A stretch of DNA of 23,037 nt, from contig NW_013654461.1 in NCBI RefSeq assembly GCF_000499385.1, forward strand, positions 1-23,037, given 5' to 3'. A program made the translations under genes and the position numbers. Below are positions 8,701 to 16,442 of the stretch, piece after piece. The DNA is from Eimeria necatrix. Lineage: Eukaryota > Apicomplexa > Conoidasida > Eucoccidiorida > Eimeriidae. Numbering within the stretch: position 1 is the first letter of the stretch; each line of letters begins with the position of its first letter. The notes beneath the pieces were generated by a model that was given only the letters and a program-made list of their open reading frames with translations, searched no databases and was not told where the DNA came from.

Positions 8701-9860
8701 AAGTAGGCCCCCTCAAGCCATGCCTGGTACTGTCTATTCCCTGCTGCTGCTGCTGCTTCCGCTGCTGCTGCTGCTGCTGCTGCGCCCGACGGCGTGCAGC
8801 AGCGCGGATTGCCCCGGAACTTTGGAATGAAGCGCGCTGAGGAGGGACCCTGGGCCTGGCCGCAGAGCCTAACAGCATCAGCAGCACGCAGGCAGCCACC
8901 CTCAAATGACAGCAGGTGGGGGGTTGATACTGCTGCTGCTGCTGCTGCTGCTGCCTCCTCCCGAAGCACTCGCAGGGTTGCTCCCGTTGCTGCGCCTGCT
9001 GCGGAGTCAGCTGCAGGTGCTGCTGGAGCGCCGACTGCGCACGGGGCTGACCCAGCAGCAGCAGCAGCAGCAGAGGGTGGTGGAGCAGCAGTGGACGGAG
9101 TGGGCGTTGAGGGAGAAGGACTGCCGCAGGTCTCAAAGTATTTACCGGTGGAGTTTGCTGCTGCCGCTGCAACGGGAGAGGCAGCAGCAGAAGACAGAGC
9201 AGGCGCAGCAGCAGCAGCAAACCCATCGTGAGCCATCTGGCCATAAGCACGAGGCAGGCCCTCACTGCGAAGAAGAGAGCGCAGCAGCCCGAGCTGTTCT
9301 GAGGCGCCGATGGGCCCCGCAGAGCCCAGAATGCCTTCAATGGCTGACCGAACGCAAGGCTTTGCTGCTGCTGCTGCTGTGGCTGCTGTTTCTTCTTCGC
9401 TGCTTCTTATGGCGCTGCTGGCTCCATATGGGTCGTTGCTGCTGCTTCTGCTTCTGCTTGACTCGGCACGATCGCAAAGGACCTTCAGGTCGGCCAAGAG
9501 GGCCCGCAAAGCAGGTAGGAGGGGCTGCTGCGGCTGCTTCTGCTGCAGCTGGTGCACAATTTTGCTGCTGCTGCACTGTATAGAACAGGCCGACCCGACG
9601 GATGTGACAATCGCTCCAGGAGGATGCTGGTGCGGCTGAAGCTGCTGCTGCTGCTGCTGGCGGCGCTCCTCAACAAGCCTTAGGAAGTCTCCAATGCGCC
9701 TGAGCGAGGCGACCTCGATTGCGCTGCTGCTCTCTGCAGCTAGTGCTGCTGCCGCTGCTGCAGCCGTAGTTGGAGCTGCTGCAGTTGTAGTCAATGCTTT
9801 TACTTCTGCTGCAGCGCGGGCCTGGTGGGGCCTCGGAGAAGGCGAGTCAGAGCCTCTCAT
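5742..9860 (-). CDS. DYRK-family protein kinase (plant-type), three exons
   Basis: Model: complement(5742-6917, 7204-7275, 7479-9860), 1209 aa, phase 0 at both junctions. Signals are GAG|GTACGG then TTGCAG|GTGGGA for intron 1 (203 bp), and AAG|GTGAGA then TTCAG|GTGATG for intron 2 (286 bp). The start is ATG at 9860 in AAAATGA context. Residues 1 to about 750 are low-complexity Ala/Gln/Ser with Gly-Pro-Ala inserts. Then come the DYRK-type pre-kinase segment (LLAGRYRV), a VGAAAFSRC loop instead of GxGxxG, VCLK (K818), SLDE (E833), HGDLKPEN (D919), DFGNCCF (D984), VVYTQSRSYRAPE (Y998), IDIWSLGC and a C-terminal IPKRTSLRQRL segment. Order and wording match the plant/algal DYRK subgroup. Such kinases autophosphorylate the activation-loop Tyr and act on Ser/Thr. 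HGD replaces HRD, so it is a non-RD kinase. An insert of about 45 residues, Gln/Ser/Gly-rich, follows PENIL. Catalytic residues are intact. Confidence 0.9.
6918..7203 (-). other. Intron 2 of the DYRK-like kinase gene
   Basis: The donor GTGAGA follows the catalytic lysine codon (CLK), and the acceptor GCTTCAG precedes VMKNEKEF. Joining gives the continuous β3-to-αC stretch expected for DYRKs. The intron contains a (CAG)/(CTG) run near 7138-7157 that can fold on itself. Confidence 0.88.
7276..7478 (-). other. Intron 1 of the DYRK-like kinase gene
   Basis: The donor GTACGG follows the GAG codon after RYRVQH, and the acceptor is TTTCTTGCAG. Splicing brings the β1 segment directly onto VGAAAFS in frame, restoring the kinase N-lobe. 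Read in the sense direction the intron is CTG-rich, giving a Leu-rich read-through tail with a stop near 7374, whereas the flanking exon is CAG-rich. Confidence 0.85.
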
Positions 9861-10952
9861 TTTCCTCGCAGAGACGGCGTCGCTGTTGCCGCTTTTTCCG
9901 TGCTGTTACTGCTGCTGCTTTAGCTTGTGCCGCTGCTGCCGTTGGTGCTGCTCAGCTTAGACTACGGCCTAGCTTTGTCTGCCGCGTAGAGTTTAGCCGC
10001 TGTGGGACAAAAGACCCGCAGCTGCAGGTGGCGCATCTCCCGCCCTTCCGAAGCTGCTGTGGGAGCTGCTGCTGCTGTGTACTGCTGCTGTTGCTGCTGT
10101 TCCTGCTGCTGTGGCTGCTGTCCGTCTCTTGGCATCTCGTTGCTGTCCCTCTCTGGTATCCGTCTTCAAGGTGTGCGCTATCTGGAGCTACGGCTGTAAC
10201 TGCAGTAGAGTCGTTCCCCCCTCGCTACTGCTGCAGTCAGCCTGCTATTTTTCTCCTGGTGTCCTTGCGTCTTCCGATTAAAGGAGGCAGCAGTGTGTGT
10301 ATAGACCTCAGGGGTCACACAGCTGTCGGCAGCAGAGATGCCGCTGTCTGGATGAACGACTGCTGCTGTTGCTCTCGCTGCACTGGAAAACCATAAGACG
10401 AAGAAGGAAAAATCAAACCTAACGCAGACTTGCTGCTGCTTAGACAGGTGGAGCCTTGGCTGAAGAGTAGCAAGCTGCCTCTACTGGCGTTGCTGCTGCA
10501 GTTGCTGCAGAATGCATGCAGCTACACTAGCAGCAGCAGCCAGCCGTCGAGTGTCTGAACCTCGAACCGCTGTCAGCTGCAGAAGTTACATGTTTTCATT
10601 TTTACTTATCTAGATCCTGCGCCTCTCGGAAGCCTCACCCTTGGCCTGTGTTGCGGCTGCTGCTCCTGCTCGTTCCAGGAGGCGGACCGATCCCACGGGC
10701 GCCTTCTTTGCGCTCTGCAGGCAAAGCTTGAAGCCCACTTCGACGACTTGGCCTTCGAGGAGGCCTTCGGAGCAGCAGCAGGACAGCACGGGCAGCACCG
10801 GCAGCTCCGGCAGCAACGAGAGCAGCAACATTAGCAACAGCAACAGGAGCCTCATCAGGACTAGATGCTGCGAAACATCGCTGCAACCACGGCCTCCCGG
10901 CACGCTGAGCTGCTTCTGTGCCGCTGCTGTCTGCTTCAGAGACAGACGGTAG
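9861..10952. other. Divergent upstream region of the kinase and AMP-binding genes
   Basis: This region lies between the kinase ATG (minus strand) and the first supported open exon of the plus-strand gene. From 9861 to about 10390 it is CTG-rich on the plus strand, as the kinase exons are, so it may be transcribed with the kinase as 5' UTR or upstream exon. A TGCATGCA occurs at 10513-10520. A splice-acceptor-like tract (TTTTTACTTATCTAG) ends at about 10613, and the frame after it is coding-like on the plus strand (10679-10831, containing an acidic LAFEEAFG stretch), so extra 5' exons of the plus-strand gene probably begin here. Confidence 0.45.
10513..10520. promoter_or_regulatory. TGCATGCA motif between divergent genes
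   Basis: This 8-bp palindrome is a well-described binding sequence of an ApiAP2 transcription factor in Plasmodium, and related TGCATG motifs recur upstream of coccidian genes. Here it sits in the shared upstream region of the kinase and AMP-binding genes. Binding in this organism is inference. Confidence 0.3.
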
Positions 10953-12294
10953 CGCCTGTCGCTGCAGCAGCAGCTGCAGCAGCAGCAAAGCCAGCAGTGG
11001 CTTCCACAAAAGCAGTTACACCGGCAACAAGCTTGCAAGAGGTGCAAGCACGGGCAGGAACACCCCCAGGGACCTCGCAGACGGTCTCTTGCAGCAGCAA
11101 GTGGGCCCAAAAGGGAAGGCCTCCCGCCACTTGGCACTGCACTTGCTGCAGCTGCTGCAGCTGCAGGCACGAAGCCCGCAGCAGCGACAGCCGCTTCAGT
11201 CTTAGGGAGGCAAGGAGGAGTATCAACACGCTCTTCAGCCAGGTATGAAGGAAGCACTGTGTAGGCTGCTGCCGCCGCTGCTGCTGTTGCAGTGCCTACA
11301 GCTTCATGCGGTGCTGCTGCTGTTGCTGCTGCCGGTGTTGCTCTTGCCACAGCTGCCTCCAAGTAGCCCCGCAGCCGTTTCTGCCAATGGAGTGACCGCG
11401 GACGCTGCGTCTCTACAGCAGCTGCAGCAGTGAGCCAACCCCCTGCCTGTTTGATGCTGCAGCTGCTGCTGCCAGGACTGCTATCGTAGCTGCTGCTGCT
11501 GCCGTTGTTGCTCTTGCCGTATTTCTGCTGTCACTGTTGCTACAGCTGTTGCTGCTGCTACCGCACTGTTTCCGGTGCAGGAGCTTAGCTAACCAAATTG
11601 CCAAGGCCTGTGAGTACTATGGCATCCGCGTGCAGCAGCAGCAGCAGCAGCAGCAGGATCATGCTGCAGGCCTCCGCGTTGGCGTACTCCTGCCTCCGTC
11701 CCCTGTGGCCCTTGCTGCAGTTGCTGCAATTGCCGCTATTGACGGAGTTGCGGCTCTGCTACCTTTCTGTGATGCTGCTGTTGCTGCTGAGACTGCAGCT
11801 GCAGCAACTGCTGCTGCAGGAGGCGTCGCCGCAGCCGGTGGAGCAGCAGCGAGGCCCCTAGCAGCAGCGGTTGAGGAAAATGGAGGAGAAATGTTCTGCA
11901 CAAGACCTAATGCATGCAGCAGCAGCGTCATAAGCGGCAGCAAAAGTTTGCGGCTGCTGCAGCAGCAGCTAGCTGAGGCCAGGACGCAGCTGCTGCTAGT
12001 TCATCCGGCCCTTGCCGCTGCTGCTGCTGCTCTCTGCGAGCATTTGGGGGTTCACGTGTGCATATGCAGTGCTGCAGCCCCAGCAGCGACGGACATATGC
12101 CGTCAACAGCAGCAGCAGCAGCAGGCAGCAACAGCCGCTGAAACGGCGCGGCTGTTTGTTAAGAAGGGCCGCACATACAGCCGCAGTCTTGCAGTACGTA
12201 CGAAGTGGGTGCCTTTGTGCAGCAGCGATGGAAGCCCTTTGGGGCCTCTGCGAGAGCTCAAGGATGCGCTTGCAGCTGCTGAAGGCGCCTGCAG

Positions 12295-12329
<35 letters not shown>

Positions 12330-13897
12330 CCAGCAGGAGAGCGAGCAGCGCTGATTACAGCAGCAGCAGCTGCTGCTGCAGCAATCTGCAAAGCAGCAAC
12401 GTGTGGAGCCTGCTGGTAGAGGCGAGCTGCTGTTGGGGGAAACCAAGAAAGGTGCTGCTGCCAGCAGCAACAGTTCAACAGCAGCTGCAGCGCAATGCAG
12501 AACAGCTGCTGCAGCACATCATTCCAGGCGACACTGCCATTGTAGCTGCTGCGCCTGCTGCCATCACGAAGTCAAAGCTGCTGATGGCAGTCATCCTCCC
12601 TCTGCTACAGCGACAATCTAGCATGCTGTTGCTCACCAGGAAGCCGCAAGATCCTGTACCGCTCCCGCTGCAGGTGGCACTGGAGCAGCAAGCTGCTGAT
12701 GCGGCAGCAGCAGCACTATCTGCTGAGACGGCGCGCGCGCGTGCTGCAGCAACATGGCACTTGCTTCTGCAGCAGCAGCCGGAACAGCAGCAGCAGCAAC
12801 AGTGGACTTTGGCAATGGACCTTGAGACTGCCACGGCGATGCTGGCCATATATGAGCGCGCGGCTGCAGCAGCAAGAGTCCCAGCAGCAGCAAGAAGTGC
12901 ACTAGCCGTGGCATCGGAAGATCTAGTAGCTTCTGCAGCCGAGCTTGCTGCAGCAGCACGGCAGAGACTTAGCTGCTGCATTATCTGCACCGACGAAGGC
13001 GATGTTACTCAAATGGCTGGCCAAACGCCACAAGACAGCAGCAGCAACACCAGCAGCAGCAGCACCACTGTCTCTACTGCTGTCGCAGAAGCTCTGCCTG
13101 CAGCACGGGTGGCTGCAACTATTGAAGGGTGGGTACCCTTTGCCCGACGGGAACTGACGGCAGCAGCAGCAGCAGCGATAAGCGCAGTAAGAGCAGCTGT
13201 TGCTGGCAATGAAAACAAATGAGATCCTTTGTGTGTACTTGTGTGTGTCTGCACCTGTTTACGCGTCTGCTGCAGGTGGCAGCAGCTGCTGCCTACTGCC
13301 GCAGCAGTGCTGCATGTGCTAACGATAACAGAAGTTGGCGTCGTGGCCGTGCAGCGGCAGCAGGGCAACGCAGCGGATGGAGCAGTGCCCCCAGCACCTC
13401 TGGAACGGGCATCGGCAGCACTTGCAGAAGCGGCAACAGCGGAGCCGGCATCGGCAGCAGCGGGGCAGGAAATGGGAATTGCTCTGGGCCAGCTGGTGCC
13501 AGGCGTTGCTGCAGCCACAGCAGAGAACGGCATTCTGCTCTTCAGCAGTAGCAGCAGCAGCAGCAGCACCTACTTTGGGAGGCCTGTAGCAACAGCCGAC
13601 GCATTCGGAGGGCCGGCGGCCCTTGGCGCCCGAGGGGCCCCCGCTGGCTGGTTCTTCCGGTCTGCACTGGTGGGGCGTGTGGACGAGTTTGGAATGGTGC
13701 ATGTGACGGGCTGTACGTACAGCTTGGCGCAGCAACAACCGCTGCAACGGCCGCTGCAGCAGCGGCTGCAGCAGTGGCAGTGGGGCCTCCCTCGTATGGA
13801 ACGGCTCATTGAAGGATATGTACACAAGGTGCCCATTTCCGGCAAGGAGTGGGGCAACTATCATGCCAAGAAGAGAAACTGGAAGCGCATGTTCTAA
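10953..13897 (+). CDS. Degenerate acyl-CoA synthetase-like (AMP-binding) protein
   Basis: Supported exons are 10953(or earlier)-11242, 11581-13128 and 13276-13897 (TAA). Intron 1 uses CAG|GTATGA and GGTGCAG|G; intron 2 uses AAGG|GTGGGT and CTGCTGCAG. Phases agree at both junctions. Splicing 1 yields VSTRSSARSLANQIAKA, the usual ANL-superfamily segment around 'sLA..l...G', followed by GLRVGVLLPPSP and DGVAALLPF. Later come an A3-like site (SCCWGKPRKV, about 12424-12453), a 'D.ai..aP' helix region, TITEVG (A5-like, 13324-13341) and AGWFFRSALVGRVDEFG (A7-like, about 13644-13694). The order resembles ACSF3/malonyl-CoA-synthetase-type enzymes, which adenylate a carboxylic acid. But the A3 glycine/Ser/Thr loop, the A7 Asp (RSA for TGD) and the A8 Gly-Arg/Lys motif are missing, so activity is doubtful. 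Gln and Ala tracts are frequent. The 5' end is undefined, and the C-terminus may differ if the last intron is at about 13829. Confidence 0.68.
11243..11580 (+). other. Intron 1 of the AMP-binding protein gene
   Basis: A strong CAG|GTATGA donor and a TTTCCGGTGCAG acceptor bound it. The upstream open frame leaves two bases (AG) that combine with G at 11581 to give Arg, in frame with SLANQIAKA. The intron is CTG-rich in the sense direction while both neighbouring exons are CAG-rich. Confidence 0.7.
13129..13275 (+). other. Intron 2 of the AMP-binding protein gene
   Basis: Removing this 147-bp segment joins ATIEG to WQQLLPTAAAVLHVLTITEVG, which restores the helix-Trp spacing before the TE motif seen in ACSF3-type enzymes. 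Read through instead, the frame stays open for about 30 codons and stops at TGA 13220-13222, so retention would give a truncated protein lacking the TE and A7 regions. Confidence 0.68.
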
Positions 13898-14202
13898 TCT
13901 GCTGCAGCTTCTGCTGCGGCAGGTGCTACTGCTGCTGCGGCGGCGGTGCCCGCTTTCGCTGCAGGAGGGCCCCCGATACACAGCGGAGAGGCAGCTTGCT
14001 GCAGCTGCCCAGTGTGTGCAGTAGGAGCGCAGCTGGCTTTGGCTGGTGGCAGCTAGCCACTGGCAGTCATAACTATCTTCTGGCTGTGGTAGCTCGCTGC
14101 TTGCTGCTGGGGACTGTAGCTGTTGAGTGTGGCTCTTAGAATCCCCGCGACATGTGTTCAAGGCTACAGATCACTCCGTTATTTTAGGCTGACCAGCCCA
14201 GG
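13898..14202. other. 3' flank of the AMP-binding gene, possible alternative last exon
   Basis: A plus-strand frame from the acceptor-like TCTGCTGCAG at about 13908 to the TAG at 14022-14024 is coding-like (contains LSLQEGPRYTAERQLA) and could replace the C-terminus if a donor AAG|GTGCCC near 13829 is used. Homology does not decide between the two ends. Confidence 0.3.
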
Positions 14203-14281
14203 AACTAGTTTTCTAGCCAGCAACGCAACTAGCTAGGCTGGTGGCTAGCCAGGAAGACGGCTAGCTAGGCCGCTAACTAGG
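14203..14281. repeat. CTAG-dense spacer between convergent genes
   Basis: Eight CTAG tetramers occur in about 80 bp, many within GCTAGC or CTAGCTAGG contexts spaced irregularly. This reads as a degenerate short repeat. It lies between the 3' ends of the plus-strand AMP-binding gene and the minus-strand GNAT gene. Confidence 0.7.
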
Positions 14282-14485
14282 AAGGTGGCGAGTTGGCCTG
14301 CTACCCAGAGCAATAGTCTACAGCAACATACGGCCCCAAAGCGACGGTGGTGCCTCGTGGAAGGTTTGCTCAACTGAAGCAAACAGTACTCTTGGCGCAT
14401 ATTCTATTAAGCCACCTTTCCCTTCAAATGTGCAAAATCCTCGTTTTAAATAAGAAGCAGGGAAAGGCTTTAGACTTTTCACATG
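14282..14485. other. 3' flank of the GNAT gene
   Basis: This short AT-richer stretch follows the minus-strand stop codon at 14486-14488. I see no gene in it. It presumably contains the 3' UTR and polyadenylation site of the GNAT transcript. Confidence 0.4.
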
Positions 14486-15124
14486 TCAGAAGCTAAGCCT
14501 GAGGGTTTCCGTGGGCACGGGTTCGAATCCCAGCTTTGTGTAAATGTGTCTGGCGTCGTCTTTTTCAACAGTCAAGTCAATTCTGCCTAAACTCAGCTGC
14601 TGCTGCGCCATTTGCAACACCAAACGACACATTTGGGTTCCTAAACCCTGTCCGCGGAAGCTGGGGTGTATAACCACCCGCTCTAGCCGTCCGTCGGCTG
14701 CTCTTCCCAAGTGGGGCTGTATGTACACCTCGCAGAAGCCGCACAGAGGCCCCTCAGATGGAACGGAATCGGTATTGCGCGCGTTTGCTCTAGCTGCTTC
14801 ATCGCAGCCGTTAGATCCAACACAAGAAGCTTCTGGAGAAGCTGCAGCGGTGTGGGTAGCACCCATATCTGGAGCAGCAGCGAAGCAGCAGAAGGGCAAA
14901 TAAGTTGGCTGCTCTAATATAATGGATAGGTCTGCTTCCGTTAGTTGTTGCTGACAGCGGCTGACGAGGGGAAGCAGGTCGCGTGCAGCTTCATAATCTG
15001 TCCTTCTCATTTTCCTCAAGATGTACTTTTTGTCCTTCACCGTAAACACCACTGGGCTCTCGCAAGCAGACGAACCTTTAAGCCAGCAACACGACACGAA
15101 TCCTGACGTAGAATTCGCCGACAT
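14486..15124 (-). CDS. GNAT-family N-acetyltransferase
   Basis: A single open frame of 212 codons starts at ATG 15124 in GCAAAGATG context and ends TGA. The C-terminal half has the GNAT acetyl-CoA fold signature. Motif A reads RVVIHPSFRGQGLG, with the pyrophosphate-binding R-G-Q-G-L-G at residues 157-162. Motif B follows as DDARHIYTKLGFEP, with a Tyr at 195 in the usual general-acid position and LGFEP at 198-202. The N-terminal half (LRKMRRTDYEAARDLLPL) matches the start of the fold. A low-complexity Ala/Ser insert at about residues 85-125 separates the strands, typical of this genome. It would transfer an acetyl group from acetyl-CoA to an amine, but the substrate cannot be inferred. It is too short and lacks the bromodomain of GCN5. 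Upstream exons are possible but not needed. It is convergent with the AMP-binding gene. Confidence 0.87.
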   Translation of the reverse strand: MSANSTSGFVSCCWLKGSSACESPVVFTVKDKKYILRKMRRTDYEAARDLLPLVSRCQQQLTEADLSIILEQPTYLPFCCFAAAPDMGATHTAAASPEASCVGSNGCDEAARANARNTDSVPSEGPLCGFCEVYIQPHLGRAADGRLERVVIHPSFRGQGLGTQMCRLVLQMAQQQLSLGRIDLTVEKDDARHIYTKLGFEPVPTETLRLSF

Positions 15125-15989
15125 CTTTGCTGCTTGTGCTGCTGCTTCTGGGTCTCTGTTGCTGCTGATGCTGCCGCTGCTGCTGAAGCTGGCAGTGCTC
15201 GTTTCAACACTCCTGTTCCCGCCGCTGGTGTTGGTATGGCAGCCCGTGTGCCTCAGCTGATTCTGCTATTGCTGCAGATAATCTCCGCTGCTGCCGCTGT
15301 CGTTGCCTTTCGTATAGTGGCAGCAGAGTAGGCGCGTGGTGCCATCTATTCCAGTTGCAGGGGATAATTATTATCCTTGTCTCCCCAGCCAATATTTGCA
15401 GGGGACAGCGGCCTGGAGCTTGAACAATAATTTAGTGAGAAAGATAAAGACAGGCAGAAGGAAAGAGAGATAGCTTTGCAGCTAGTTGGTGTAGGCTGTT
15501 CCTGCTCGTCGGCTGCTACATCCTGGCCCAGCAACTGTTCACTAAGCACACAGCAGCCTATCATCTATAGAGTAGTGCTATCCAAATTCAGTTGCGATTG
15601 TTCATTTTTAAAGCAAATTTTCGAAAGACAATTTTATTTCGATAGAAAGACACACGCTGAGCCCGTCGGTCTCGCAGTGCGGTGTGGGCATGCAACAGCC
15701 GCACAGCAGGTACAAACTCTAACGCAATCTCCTGAAGCTTTTACCTCACGTTATGTACGTTATGCCTGTTGCCCGAGTTTGGTGCTTATTTAGTTGGCAG
15801 CACAGAAGAATATAAAGTTCTACGACATGCACAACAACCCTGCCAATCGCGTGCTCCATCCTGGCCAAATGCTTCCCTCCAGATACGCAGGCATAAAGAT
15901 ATATTTTTCCAATAGATACATTATCAGCAAAAACTTATGAACACTCTCCTTTTTACATATAGTATGAGGAACAAGTCTACGTTTAGAGG
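15125..15989. other. Intergenic, upstream of the GNAT gene
   Basis: A CTG-rich part (15125-15330) directly upstream of the GNAT start could be its 5' UTR or a 5' exon. The minus-strand frame at 15204-15392 has Arg/Gln-rich composition but begins at TTG. From 15400 on the DNA is repeat-poor with no gene I can support. Confidence 0.35.
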
Positions 15990-16136
15990 ATGCCAGCTGC
16001 GAGCTGTGGAGTTTACCGTCGTGCGAGGTGTCTATCAATACTTGAAAACGAAAAACGTGAAGAAAATGAGCTGAATGAGACACGCGAAATGTTGGGGGAG
16101 GCTCTACGCCGTCCACATGCATTACAACAATGTGGC
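15990..16136 (+). CDS. Small hypothetical ORF, charged helix
   Basis: An ATG-started frame of 48 codons encodes a strongly charged, helix-prone stretch (ILENEKREENELNETREM) that is unlike the neighbouring non-coding composition. It overlaps by seven bases the next ATG frame (16130-16324). No family is recognised. It could be a genuine small exon, one half of a frameshifted gene, or chance. Confidence 0.25.
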
Positions 16137-16324
16137 TGAAAAACATAAGGCGTGCCACAGAGGATATGATTGCTAATGGAGGGAAGCGCCGGTTGCGGTT
16201 AGTCCACTTAAGTAGAATTAAAAAGAATCTCTCGGGCAAGTTTAAAACCAGCAGTACGTTTCTGATTCTCGCTACCTCAGTTTCCTTTTTCGTCGGATGC
16301 TGCTTGCGCGACACTGTCTTCTAG
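16130..16324 (+). CDS. Small hypothetical ORF with one membrane segment
   Basis: A 64-codon ATG frame has a highly basic N-terminal half (GGKRRLRLVHLSRIKKN) and a hydrophobic stretch (STFLILATSVSFFVGCC) near the C-terminus. This resembles a tail-anchored or single-span protein. A competing minus-strand frame (15820-16314) is longer but has no ATG start. No homology is recognised. The overlap with the preceding charged ORF suggests the two may be parts of one broken or spliced gene. Confidence 0.25.
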   Translation: MWLKNIRRATEDMIANGGKRRLRLVHLSRIKKNLSGKFKTSSTFLILATSVSFFVGCCLRDTVF

Positions 16325-16369
16325 ATCAGTTAGCTACACTGTCGTTAATTCTACAAACACACCGCGTGG

Positions 16370-16442
16370 GGGCGTCTAGCTCAAATGGTAGAGCGCTCGC
16401 TTAGCATGCGAGAGGTAGAGGGATCGATACCCTCGTCGTCCA
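16370..16442 (+). tRNA. tRNA-Ala(AGC), isolated copy
   Basis: This gene is identical to the copy at 1299-1371 but lies 14 kb from the cluster. It has anticodon AGC, G3-U70, A73, the U6-U67 mismatch and T loop ATCGATA. No run of four T occurs within about 80 bases downstream (the first TTTT is near 16534), so termination may be inefficient, or it may occur at the TTT near 16471. Confidence 0.93.

Larger units (their letters stand above)
7374..13600. repeat. CAG/CTG trinucleotide-rich block
   Basis: Many runs of the CAG/GCA/AGC frame family occur, for example 8761-8783, 8931-8954, 11632-11656, 12106-12123 and 12301-12325. In exons the CAG form lies on the coding strand, giving Gln, Ala or Ser runs, so the polarity marks transcription direction: CTG on the plus strand across the minus-strand kinase, CAG across the plus-strand synthetase-like gene. 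Such coding homopolymer repeats are a known hallmark of Eimeria genomes. Confidence 0.9.

Noticed and set aside
9794..10396. Plus-strand 200-codon frame
   Set aside because: It starts inside the antisense of the kinase exon and is mostly Leu/Cys/Ala from CTG runs, the usual antisense artefact in CAG-rich DNA.
10610..11362. Minus-strand 250-codon frame
   Set aside because: It is Cys/Leu/Ala-rich, overlaps plus-strand exons whose splice phases and homology are consistent, and has no domain. A fragment resembling a cold-shock domain end (EGQVVEV) lacks the rest of that domain.
14517..14533. A perfect Pol III B-box/T-arm-like GGGTTCGAATCCC, suggesting a tRNA
   Set aside because: It lies antisense within the GNAT gene and arises from the codons of the conserved LGFEP motif. 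No D arm, anticodon stem or acceptor stem can be folded around it.
15820..16314. Minus-strand 164-codon frame
   Set aside because: It starts at GTG with no ATG in a suitable position, and overlaps two plus-strand ATG frames with clearer composition. No domain is seen.
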